Source of the DNA: Gluconacetobacter liquefaciens
GTDB taxonomy: Bacteria > Pseudomonadota > Alphaproteobacteria > Acetobacterales > Acetobacteraceae
Reading direction: 5' to 3'
DNA: 64,000 bases
NCBI RefSeq assembly: GCF_003350405.1
Contig: NZ_QQAW01000006.1
Span: 124,001-188,000 of the forward strand
Positions 36,840 through 44,598 of the stretch are shown one piece after another (the stretch's first letter is position 1; every line of letters begins with the position of its first letter). The position numbers and the translations under genes are program-made. The notes beneath the pieces are model-generated. The model saw only the letters and a program-made list of their open reading frames with translations, was not told the origin of the DNA and ran no database searches.

Positions 36840-37448
36840 ATGGCTTTCGAATTGCCCACTCTTCCGTTCCAGACCAACGCGCTGGCGGCGCGCGGCATGT
36901 GCCAGGAAACGCTGGAGCTGCATCACGGCAAGCACCACCAGGCCTATGTCACCGCGCTGAACGGCTTCGTCGAAGCCAAGCCCGAACTTCAGGGCAAGTC
37001 GCTGGATGAAATCATCCTGGCGGTCAAGGGTGATGCCGCCCTGGCGCCGGTGTTCAACAATGCCGGCCAGCATTGGAACCATATCCTGTTCTGGCAGAAC
37101 CTGTCGCCGACCGGCGGGGTGATCCCCGACGCGCTGGCGGCGAAGATCGCCGAGGATTTCGGCAGCGTCGACACGTTCAAGACCGACTTCAAGGCGGCTG
37201 CGACCTCGCAGTTCGGCTCGGGCTGGGCGTGGCTGGTGCTGGGTTCGGACGGCAAGCTGAAGGTGACCAAGAGCGCCAACGGCTCCAACCCGCTGGCCGA
37301 AGGCCAGGGCAAGGTGCTGCTGGGCCTCGATGTGTGGGAGCATTCCTACTATCTCGACTTCCGCAACCGTCGCCCCGACTACGTGACCAACTATCTGGAC
37401 AAGCTGGCGAACTACGAGTTTGCCGAGGCGCAGCTGAAGGCCGCCTGA
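36840..37448 (+). CDS. sodB: Superoxide dismutase, Fe type
   Basis: The 202-residue enzyme dismutates superoxide in the cytoplasm. Metal ligands are His28 (LELHHGKHH), His in QHWNHILFW, and Asp and His in LGLDVWEHSYYLDF. The AGQHWNHILFWQNL wording and the overall sequence (MAFELPTLPF...) match iron rather than manganese enzymes. AAGGAG lies 7 bp upstream of the ATG, and a strong terminator follows 30 bp after the stop. Confidence 0.95.
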   Translation: MAFELPTLPFQTNALAARGMCQETLELHHGKHHQAYVTALNGFVEAKPELQGKSLDEIILAVKGDAALAPVFNNAGQHWNHILFWQNLSPTGGVIPDALAAKIAEDFGSVDTFKTDFKAAATSQFGSGWAWLVLGSDGKLKVTKSANGSNPLAEGQGKVLLGLDVWEHSYYLDFRNRRPDYVTNYLDKLANYEFAEAQLKAA

Positions 37449-37478
37449 ACGGCCGACGGTACCGCGTGACCTGGAATG

Positions 37479-37504
37479 CCCGGCCCCTTTGGGGCCGGGT
37501 TTTT
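37479..37504 (+). terminator. Rho-independent terminator of sodB
   Basis: CCCGGCCCC (37479-37487), loop TTT, GGGGCCGGG (37491-37499) is a perfect 9-bp stem followed directly by TTTTT (37500-37504). The T-run touches the stop codon of the convergent transporter gene. On the opposite strand no T-run follows the stem, so it works for sodB only. Confidence 0.93.
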
Positions 37505-38967
37505 CATGTACGGCCGCCGGAGAGCGGGCCGGCGCGCCCGATATCGCGCAGCCTGACGCCCGTAGCGAGGTCCCGCTCGATCCGCTCCAGCGTCAGGCCC
37601 TTGGTTTCGGGCACGAACAGCGCGACCACCAGCACGAACAGCGCGTTCAGCCCCGCATAGAGCCAGAAGGTCGCGGACAGGCCCAGGCGGTCCATCAGCG
37701 ACAGGAACGACACGCCCACGATCATGTTGGCGATCCAGTTGGCGGCGGTGGAGCAGCCCACGCCGAATTCCCTGCCTTGGAGCGGCTGGATTTCCGCGCA
37801 CAGCACCCACGTCACCGGCCCGGCTGAAAAGGCGAATCCGGACACGAAACAGATCATGCCGCCGATGGCCAGCGCCCGCGCCGTCGTCTCGCGCACTTCG
37901 GCGGAGGGCGAATAGCCCAGCAGCGCCATGCCGATGGCCATCACGACCAGGCCGCAGATCAGCAGCGGGCGGCGGCCCCAGCGATCGACCAACCCGATCG
38001 CCACGAAGGTGGCGGCCACGTTCACCGCGCCCACGCTGACGGTGCCCCACAGCCGCGCATGGTCGATGAAACCGGCCAGGCCGAGGATGCGCGGGGCGTA
38101 ATACATGACCACGTTCATGCCGGTGAATTGCTGGACAAGCTGCAACGTCACCCCCAGCGCCACCGAGCGGCGGAAATTCCGGTCCTTGCGCAAGAGTGCC
38201 CAGCCTGAGGTGCGGACATGCAGGCGGGCATCGATCTCGCGCAACTCGCGGGCGACACTCTGGCCCTGGCCGCGCAGGTCCTGCAACGCGCGCCGCGCGG
38301 CCTCCCGCTTGCCGCGCATCATCAGCCAGCGCGGGCTGGCCGGCAGGAAGGCGACGCCGATCATGAAGACGATGCCGGGAAATGCCACGATGCCCAGCAT
38401 CCAGCGCCATGTGTCGAAATAGGAAAACAGCGCGTTGGAGACGAACGCCGCCATGATGCCGATAGTGATCATGAGCTGATAGATCGCGACCATGGCGCCC
38501 CGATGCCGGGGATCGGCGATCTCGGCGATATAGAGCGGCGCCGTGAAGGTGGAGATGCCGACTGCAAGGCCCATCATCACCCGGCCCGCGATCAGCGTGC
38601 TGACCGAGCCGGCCACGGCGCAGAACAGCGACCCCACCACGAACAGAGCCGCGCCGATCAGCAGCGTGTGCTTGCGCCCCCAGCCGAAGGAGAGCCGCGC
38701 CGCGATGGGCACGCCCAAGGCCGCGCCCACCATCATGGCCGCGACGATCCATTCCTGAAGGAGGCGGCCGGCGTGAAATTCGCGCGCGACCGGGCCGAGT
38801 GCGCCGGAGATGACGCCGATATCGAGACCGAACATCAGGCCGGCCACCGATGCCAGGCCCGAGGCCACGCCGGCCTGGCCCCGCACGGAGGCGGGCTGGA
38901 ACCGTTCGGCCCCCCGGTCGGTTCCCCGCTCGGCCCTGGTTGCGTCGATCTCTCCGTACAGCGTCAT
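37504..38967 (-). CDS. MFS sugar porter (GalP/XylE-like)
   Basis: The 487-residue, twelve-TM transporter carries the sugar-porter signatures GLDIGVISGAL in TM1, the loop-2 motif SFGWGRKHTLL, GRVMMGLAVGISTFTAPLYIAEIADPRHRG in pieces, QQFTGMNVVMYYAPRI in TM7, DRWGRRPLL and the C-terminal PETKGLTLE. These indicate a proton-coupled hexose or pentose importer. The exact sugar is unknown. It sits between sodB and yajC, where many relatives carry secD and secF. Confidence 0.9.
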   Translation of the reverse strand: MTLYGEIDATRAERGTDRGAERFQPASVRGQAGVASGLASVAGLMFGLDIGVISGALGPVAREFHAGRLLQEWIVAAMMVGAALGVPIAARLSFGWGRKHTLLIGAALFVVGSLFCAVAGSVSTLIAGRVMMGLAVGISTFTAPLYIAEIADPRHRGAMVAIYQLMITIGIMAAFVSNALFSYFDTWRWMLGIVAFPGIVFMIGVAFLPASPRWLMMRGKREAARRALQDLRGQGQSVARELREIDARLHVRTSGWALLRKDRNFRRSVALGVTLQLVQQFTGMNVVMYYAPRILGLAGFIDHARLWGTVSVGAVNVAATFVAIGLVDRWGRRPLLICGLVVMAIGMALLGYSPSAEVRETTARALAIGGMICFVSGFAFSAGPVTWVLCAEIQPLQGREFGVGCSTAANWIANMIVGVSFLSLMDRLGLSATFWLYAGLNALFVLVVALFVPETKGLTLERIERDLATGVRLRDIGRAGPLSGGRT

Positions 38968-39040
38968 GCCCCTTCCCCCCGGAGAAGGGTTAACGGCCGG
39001 CGAAGCAGGCGGTTCGCCGGCTGCCCCGGCCGGGTGCGGT

Positions 39041-39421
39041 TCAGTCGGCCTTGGGAGCCGCGTCGTTGGCGGGCTTGGCGGTGCTGGTGACGACCGAGGT
39101 CAGGGTCTCGCGCACCACCGTCACGCGGACGTTGGGGGCGATTTCGATCTCGATCTCGTTCGAATCGTCGCGGATCTTCTGCACCACGCCGATGATGCCG
39201 CCGGCCGTCAGCACCCGGTCGCCGCGACGGATCGCCGCGAGCTGGGCGCGCAACTGCTTCTGCTTCTGCTGCTGCGGGCGGATCAGGAGGAAATAGAAGA
39301 TCGCGAACATCGCGACATAGGGGAGGATCGACATCAGGCCGCCGGCGCTCAGGAGACCTCCCTCGCCTCCGGCGCTCTGGGCATATGCCGGGGTCACAAG
39401 GAAATCTGAAAGTGCAGTCAT
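39041..39421 (-). CDS. yajC: Sec translocon accessory protein YajC
   Basis: The 126-residue protein has one TM segment (about 33-52, ILPYVAMFAIFYFLLIRPQQ). The conserved QQQKQKQLRAQLAAIRRGDRVLTAGGIIGVV follows in pieces, then a short acidic/Thr tail. YajC associates with SecDF and the SecYEG holotranslocon. The start at 39421 is preceded by GGAAAC; an ATG seven codons upstream (39442) is possible. It is divergent from the DUF815 ATPase gene. Confidence 0.92.
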   Translation of the reverse strand: MTALSDFLVTPAYAQSAGGEGGLLSAGGLMSILPYVAMFAIFYFLLIRPQQQKQKQLRAQLAAIRRGDRVLTAGGIIGVVQKIRDDSNEIEIEIAPNVRVTVVRETLTSVVTSTAKPANDAAPKAD

Positions 39422-39561
39422 TGTCGTGTTTCCGGCCGTCATTTAGTGGGTTGCGGGCTGAGGCAGTGGACCATAGTTTTCGTCCGTTTCCCGTCAAGGC
39501 GTCGGTTTGCCCTCCGCCGCGCTCCGGGTCCGATCGCGCCTTTCCAGCCACAGGACCGACG

Positions 39562-40476
39562 ATGGAGTCTCACCCTCTCCTGCCCTTTCTCGACCGTATC
39601 GCACAAGCGCTGGAGCGGCTGTCGCCTCCGCCGCCGAGCCTGGCCGGGCTGGATGCCGCCGATGCCTTCGTCTGGCACCCCGCGCGGGGGCGCCTGGAGC
39701 CGGTGGCCCATGTGGCGCATGTCGATATCGACCTGCTGCGCGGCGTCGAGATCCAGCGCCGGCTGGTGCTGGACAATACGCTGCACTTCGCCCGTGGGCT
39801 GCCGGCCAACAACGTCATGCTGTGGGGCGCGCGCGGCATGGGCAAGTCCTCGCTGGTCAAGGCCGCCCATGCGCAGGCCAACCTGACGGCGGAGGGCGTG
39901 CCGGCAGCGCCCGGCCAGGGCCGTCTGGTGCTGATCGAGATCCAGCGCGAGGACCTGTCCACCCTGCCCGATCTGCTGGCCCTGCTGCGCACCAGTGCGC
40001 GCCGCTTCGTCGTCTTCTGCGACGACCTGTCGTTCGAGAGCGAGGATGCCGATTACAAGGCGCTGAAATCGGTGCTGGATGGGGGAATCTCGGGCCGGCC
40101 GGAGAACGTGCTGTTCTACGCGACCTCCAACCGGCGGCACCTGATGCCCCGCGACATGATCGACAACGAGCGCTCCACCGCCATCAATCCCTCCGAGGCG
40201 GTCGAGGAGAAGGTCTCGCTGTCCGACCGGTTCGGGCTCTGGATCGGCTTTCATAACTGCGCGCAGCATACCTTTCTGGACATGGTGCGGGCCTATGCCG
40301 CGACCCGGAACCTGGCGATCGGGGATGAGGAACTGGCGCGGCGCGCCAATGCCTGGTCGGTTGCCCGTGGCGGGCGCTCGGGGCGCGTCGCCTGGCAGTT
40401 TATCGAGGACCTGACCGCCGAACTCGCCGCCGCGCCGCATGGTGGGGAGCCCGTTGGGGAATCGACACGTCCTTGA
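39562..40476 (+). CDS. DUF815 family AAA+ ATPase
   Basis: The 304-residue protein has Walker A GARGMGKSS (about residue 92), Walker B FVVFCDDLSFE, and sensor region VLFYATSNRRHLMPRDMIDNE in pieces; EKVSLSDRFGLWIGFHNC is diagnostic of DUF815. Its biochemical role is not established. Next to yajC it keeps an alphaproteobacterial neighbourhood. The ATG at 39562 starts a sensible N-terminus; upstream frame to 39385 overlaps yajC on the other strand and is not used. A perfect FNR-type box covers its stop codon. Confidence 0.87.
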   Translation: MESHPLLPFLDRIAQALERLSPPPPSLAGLDAADAFVWHPARGRLEPVAHVAHVDIDLLRGVEIQRRLVLDNTLHFARGLPANNVMLWGARGMGKSSLVKAAHAQANLTAEGVPAAPGQGRLVLIEIQREDLSTLPDLLALLRTSARRFVVFCDDLSFESEDADYKALKSVLDGGISGRPENVLFYATSNRRHLMPRDMIDNERSTAINPSEAVEEKVSLSDRFGLWIGFHNCAQHTFLDMVRAYAATRNLAIGDEELARRANAWSVARGGRSGRVAWQFIEDLTAELAAAPHGGEPVGESTRP

Positions 40477-40486
40477 TCAGAATCAA
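40473..40486. promoter_or_regulatory. FNR/FixK-type box upstream of the Rieske oxygenase gene
   Basis: TTGAT-CAGA-ATCAA is a perfect match to the consensus TTGAT-N4-ATCAA bound by FNR/Anr/FixK regulators, and the symmetry extends to CCTTGAT/ATCAAGG (40471-40488). It covers the DUF815 stop codon and lies about 207 bp upstream of the Rieske gene start. A promoter near 40530 would put it at a position usual for activation (about -41), but no transcription start is visible. It could also be chance; the perfect match argues against that. Confidence 0.55.
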
Positions 40487-40693
40487 GGCCCGTGACCGGT
40501 GTCATGCCTGATATCATGAGGGCTTGCAGCCTGACCGGCGGGATAGAGAAACCAGGCCTTTGCCGCTGTTGGGCAATGACATGGATTATCAATTGCGCGA
40601 CAGGATGAGATGCCTCTTTAATGCGTGCGGCTTCTGTCATGATGCCGCGCGACCCACCGGACAGCCGCAGGCGACCGAGCGCATAGAGAGACG

Positions 40694-41779
40694 ATGAACC
40701 AGATCTTTTCGACGGATAGCATGCCCCGCCCGACCCTGACCCTGGGGGAGGATCTGCGTCGCATCCGCTGTGATCCCGATTTCTGGTATCCCGTGGCCTG
40801 GTCACGCGAACTCAAGGCCGGCAAGACCATCGGCACCCGCTATGCCGGCTTGCCGATCGCGCTTGTTCGCCCCGTCGAAGGCGAGGTCTTCGCGCTGGAG
40901 GATCGCTGCGCCCATCGGCAGGTGCCGCTGAGCAAGGGCACGGTGAAGGGCCAGGCGGTGCAGTGCTGCTATCATGGCTGGGCCTACGGCCGCTCGGGCC
41001 GCTGCATCGACGTGCCTTATCTGGGCAAGGGCAAGCTGCCCAACGGGGTGAAGACCTATCCCTGCCGCGAGCAGGACGGGCTGATCTTCATCTTCCCCGG
41101 CGACCCGGAGAAGGCCGAGACCGTGCCGATGCCCCGGCTGTCGCAGGTCGCCAACCCCGACTACAAGACCCGCCGCTTCGGCCGGCATGTGAAATGCCAT
41201 TACAGTTTCATGCATGAGAACCTGATGGATATGAACCATCAGTTCATGCACATGAAGCAGATGGGCCAGATGAAGCCCCGCTTCCTGGGCCAGGATCGTG
41301 CCCCCGGCATGATCGAGGCGCGCTATACCTTCGCCCGCACCGGCGGCAAGCAGCCGATCGGCGAGGCGCTGGTCTTCGGGCAGAAGCGCGACAACAGCGC
41401 GAAATTCGCCCATCGCGACGTCATGACCATCCGCACCGAATATCCTTACCAGACGCTGAAGATCGAGCCGACCGGCGGCGAAGCGGTGATGGATCTGTGG
41501 ATTGCCTACGTGCCGCAGGACGAAGAGCAGTTGACCAACCGGGTCTTCGGGCTGCTGTCGATCAAGCGCCCCAAGCTGCCGGGCGTGCTGGACCTGGCAT
41601 GGCCGTTCCTGGTCGCGTTTACCGAGCGGATCTTCCGCGAGGATCGCGAGATCGTGGAACTGGAGCAGAATGCCTGGAACGAACTGGGAGGCGACCATAA
41701 CCAGGAAGTGTTCCCGGTGATTCGCGACCTGCGCCAGCTTCTGGCCGAATGCGGCATTCCCGCGCCCGAAGCCGGCTGA
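40694..41779 (+). CDS. Rieske non-haem iron oxygenase, alpha-subunit type
   Basis: The 361-residue protein has a Rieske [2Fe-2S] domain with Cys72, His74, Cys91 and His94 (RCAHRQ and CCYHGWAYG). The catalytic domain has NLMDMNHQFMHMK, giving Asp179, His182 and His186 as likely iron ligands. The spacing between the two His is three residues, where most ring-hydroxylating oxygenases have four. Closest in layout to the vanillate demethylase/phthalate oxygenase class. Substrate unknown; no reductase or ferredoxin gene is adjacent. An FNR-type box lies upstream. Confidence 0.83.
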   Translation: MNQIFSTDSMPRPTLTLGEDLRRIRCDPDFWYPVAWSRELKAGKTIGTRYAGLPIALVRPVEGEVFALEDRCAHRQVPLSKGTVKGQAVQCCYHGWAYGRSGRCIDVPYLGKGKLPNGVKTYPCREQDGLIFIFPGDPEKAETVPMPRLSQVANPDYKTRRFGRHVKCHYSFMHENLMDMNHQFMHMKQMGQMKPRFLGQDRAPGMIEARYTFARTGGKQPIGEALVFGQKRDNSAKFAHRDVMTIRTEYPYQTLKIEPTGGEAVMDLWIAYVPQDEEQLTNRVFGLLSIKRPKLPGVLDLAWPFLVAFTERIFREDREIVELEQNAWNELGGDHNQEVFPVIRDLRQLLAECGIPAPEAG

Positions 41780-41806
41780 GGGTTTCGCCAGGTCCATGCC
41801 AGTTCC

Positions 41807-42808
41807 ATGATCGACGAACGGACGGATACCACCCTGCAGGCCGGCCCCTTCCGGCTGCGGGCGCTTCTGTCGTCGGACGCGGGCGCGATGCACCGGCTGG
41901 TCAATGACTGGAGCGTGATCCGGATGCTCAGCCGGGTACCGTTTCCCTACCCGCGCGGGCTGACGGATGAATGGATCGCCTCCACCACCGAACTGGCCCG
42001 GCGGGGAGCGGCCTATCATTTCGCCATTACGCACCCCGAATCGGATACGCCCGATTCGCTGATTGGCTGCATCGGGTTGCAGGTCGATCGGGGCCGCCGG
42101 TCGGCCACCGTGGGATACTGGGTCGGCCGCCCCTACTGGAACCGCAAGGTCGCCACCAGCGCGGTGGGGCGGATTGCGCGCTGGGCGTTGGCCAGCATGC
42201 CGGTGGACCGCGTGGCCGCTGCCGTCGCGCATGATAACCCGGCCTCGATCGCCGTGCTGCGGAGGCTGGGGTTTCGCGAGACCGGGACCGGACACCAGGA
42301 ATTCGTCTCGCGCGGCGGGGAGCATCCGGTGTTGCTGTTCGAGGCGAATCGGGAGGATATGGCGATGGATGCGTCGTCCGACGTCTTGACCACTCAGGCC
42401 GGAGAGCGGAAGCGTGTGGTGCTGGTGGCCGCCGTTGCGCTGATCGATACCGATGGCCGCATCCTTCTGGCCCGTCGGCCGGAAGGCAAGCCGATGGCGG
42501 GCCTGTGGGAATTTCCCGGCGGCAAGGTCGAGGCCGGAGAAACGCCGGAAGTGGCGCTGATCCGCGAACTGGACGAAGAGCTTGGCCTGGATGTCAGCCG
42601 TTCGTGCCTCGCGCCCTACACGTTCGTATCACACGATTACGGGCATTTTCATCTGCTGATGCCCGTCTATGTCTGCCGACGCTGGAAGAATGTTCCCCGC
42701 CCGCGTGAGGGACAGACGCTGGCGTGGGTTCGGGGGGACGATCTTTCGACCTATCCGATGCCGGAAGCGGATCTGCCGCTGGTGCCTCTGCTGCGTGATC
42801 TGGTGTGA
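41807..42808 (+). CDS. Fusion of GNAT acetyltransferase and MutT-type Nudix hydrolase
   Basis: The 333-residue protein joins two enzymes. Residues about 10-180 are a RimJ-like GNAT domain (FRLRALLSSDAGAMHRLVND, VGYWVGRPYWNRKVATSAVGR and AHDNPASIAVLRRLGFRETG in pieces). Residues about 200-333 are a MutT-like domain with a full Nudix box (GGKVEAGETPEVALIRELDEELGL in pieces) and the 8-oxo-dGTPase-type opening VVLVAAVALIDTDGRILLARRPEGKPM. MutT cleans 8-oxo-dGTP from the nucleotide pool; what the GNAT half acylates is unknown. No stop or frame change separates the halves. It starts 27 bp after the Rieske gene. Confidence 0.87.
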   Translation: MIDERTDTTLQAGPFRLRALLSSDAGAMHRLVNDWSVIRMLSRVPFPYPRGLTDEWIASTTELARRGAAYHFAITHPESDTPDSLIGCIGLQVDRGRRSATVGYWVGRPYWNRKVATSAVGRIARWALASMPVDRVAAAVAHDNPASIAVLRRLGFRETGTGHQEFVSRGGEHPVLLFEANREDMAMDASSDVLTTQAGERKRVVLVAAVALIDTDGRILLARRPEGKPMAGLWEFPGGKVEAGETPEVALIRELDEELGLDVSRSCLAPYTFVSHDYGHFHLLMPVYVCRRWKNVPRPREGQTLAWVRGDDLSTYPMPEADLPLVPLLRDLV

Positions 42809-42825
42809 GAGACGGCGACTGCCCT

Positions 42826-43734
42826 CTATAGAGCGAATGGTGCGTCGAGCGTGAAGGTGGCCTGTTTCTGGCCGGCGATGCTGGTGCCGAAGGCGAACAG
42901 GCTGCCGCTGAGGGGCTGGTCCACGAGTTGGCGGGCCGACAGGCCCTTGCGGGCGGTGGTGACGAAGACGGTGCGGTAATCGGCGCCGCCGAAGGCAACC
43001 TTGGTGACGTTGCGGGCCGGCATGGGAATGGGCTCGACCCTGGTGCCGTCGGGGGCCAGACGTTCGATCCGCCCGCCGTCCCATACGCCGATCCAGAGGA
43101 AGCCTGCGCTGTCGACCGCGACGCCGTCGGGGTAGCCGTCCTGCAGGGTGGCGAAGACCCGGCGGTTCGACAGGGTGCCCTCGGGCGACACGTCGAAGGC
43201 GTAGACGGTCCGGGCGGGTGAGTGGTTGTGGTAGAGCGTGCGGCCGTCAGGCGACAGAGCCGGGCCGTTGCTGACCACGTAGCCCGTATCTTCGCGCCGG
43301 ATCGACAGCGCGCCCCGGTCCTGACGCACGGAATAGAGCGAACCGGTGGGGTCGGTCTCGGCATCGTGCATGGTGCCGAACCACAGGCGGCCGAACCGGT
43401 CCACATGGCCGTCATTGATCCGGTTGCCGGGCTGGTCGGGCTCGACGGGCAGGTCGAGACCGAATCGGCCGGTGGCGGGGGAAAACCGGTGCAGCCCGTC
43501 GCGCAGGCCGCACAGGAAGGTGCCGTCGGCGAGCGGCACCAGGAAGCCGGGCCGGTCCGGAGCGGGCCACGACGTTCGCTCGCCGCTTTCCGGCCGGTAG
43601 CGGTGGATCGCCTTTCCCACGATATCGACGAAATAGACGGCCTGTTCGGCTTCCGACCAGACGGGGCCTTCGCCCAGCATGGCTGGAAGATCCCACACGC
43701 AGCGCGGCACGCCGCACATCGGTCCTTCCCTCAT
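42826..43734 (-). CDS. SMP-30/gluconolactonase family protein
   Basis: The 302-residue six-bladed beta-propeller has LGEGPVWSEAEQAVYFVDI with the metal Glu near the N-terminus, NDGHVDRFGRLWFGTM with the Asn/Asp pair, SNGPALSPDGRTLYHN and DGVAVDSAGFLWIGVW. These match SMP-30 lactonases that hydrolyse sugar lactones such as gluconolactone, a plausible task in an acetic acid bacterium that oxidises sugars. ATG codons at 43734 and 43719 both have purine-rich sites. It is divergent from the CinA-like gene and has no signal peptide, so it is cytoplasmic. Confidence 0.85.
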   Translation of the reverse strand: MREGPMCGVPRCVWDLPAMLGEGPVWSEAEQAVYFVDIVGKAIHRYRPESGERTSWPAPDRPGFLVPLADGTFLCGLRDGLHRFSPATGRFGLDLPVEPDQPGNRINDGHVDRFGRLWFGTMHDAETDPTGSLYSVRQDRGALSIRREDTGYVVSNGPALSPDGRTLYHNHSPARTVYAFDVSPEGTLSNRRVFATLQDGYPDGVAVDSAGFLWIGVWDGGRIERLAPDGTRVEPIPMPARNVTKVAFGGADYRTVFVTTARKGLSARQLVDQPLSGSLFAFGTSIAGQKQATFTLDAPFAL

Positions 43735-43816
43735 CGCCCCATTCCCTCCTGTCTGGCCGGAAGCGGATTCCGGGCTCATAATGCAATTCCATGCCATTGG
43801 ACGGGAACCCGCCATC

Positions 43817-44572
43817 ATGAACCCGACAGCCTGCATCCTGGTCATCGGCAACGAGATTCTTTCGGGCCGGACGCAGGACGTCAACGTGCAATATCTCGCA
43901 CGGCGCCTGTCCGAACTGGGGATCACGCTCGCCGAAGTGCGGATCATCCCCGATCGCAGCGAGGTGATCGTGACCACGCTGTGCGATGTGCGGGCGCGAT
44001 TCGAGCATATCTTCACCACCGGCGGCATCGGGCCGACCCACGACGACATTACCGCGCCCTGCGTCGCCGAGGCGTTCGGGGTGCCGTGGGTCGTCCATCC
44101 GGAGACCTTCCGGCTGCTGGAGGCGCATTTTCGGCCAGGCGAGTTCAATGCCGCCCGTCAGCGCATGGCGACCCTGCCGCAGGGGGCGACCCCGATAACC
44201 AACAGCGTTTCGATCGCGCCGGGATTCAGCATCGGCAATGTCCATGTGCTGGCCGGCGTGCCGCGCATCATGCAGGCAATGTTCGAGGCGGTGGCCCCAA
44301 CCCTGCGACATGGCACGCCCGTGACCTCGCGAAGCTGGTACGCGCTGGGCCTGTTCGAAGGGACGCTGGCCGCCGGCCTGTCGGAGATTCAGGACCGTTA
44401 TCCGGACCTCGATATCGGTTCCTATCCGTTCGGACGGCCGGATGGACGGCGGGGCGTGGCCCTCGTCTGCAAGGGGCTGGATCGCGGCGCCGTGCTGGCG
44501 GCGGCGCAGGCGACGCACGACCTGATCGCGCAGTTGGGCTTTACGCCACAGGAAGGCGAGCCGCCGCCCTGA
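43817..44572 (+). CDS. CinA-like, molybdopterin-binding fold protein
   Basis: The 251-residue protein is the N-terminal (COG1058, MoaB/MogA-like) domain only: ILVIGNEILSGRTQDVNVQYLA in pieces, TTGGIGPTHDDITAPCVAEAFG in pieces, and VHVLAGVPRIMQAMF. The PncC-like nicotinamide-nucleotide amidase domain of full-length CinA is missing. Members of this short class are thought to hydrolyse ADP-ribose or related pyrophosphates. The ATG at 43817 starts the fold directly. It is convergent with the GH3 gene. Confidence 0.85.
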   Translation: MNPTACILVIGNEILSGRTQDVNVQYLARRLSELGITLAEVRIIPDRSEVIVTTLCDVRARFEHIFTTGGIGPTHDDITAPCVAEAFGVPWVVHPETFRLLEAHFRPGEFNAARQRMATLPQGATPITNSVSIAPGFSIGNVHVLAGVPRIMQAMFEAVAPTLRHGTPVTSRSWYALGLFEGTLAAGLSEIQDRYPDLDIGSYPFGRPDGRRGVALVCKGLDRGAVLAAAQATHDLIAQLGFTPQEGEPPP

Positions 44573-44598
44573 CCTGGGGAGCCTGCAACGCCGGAGTC

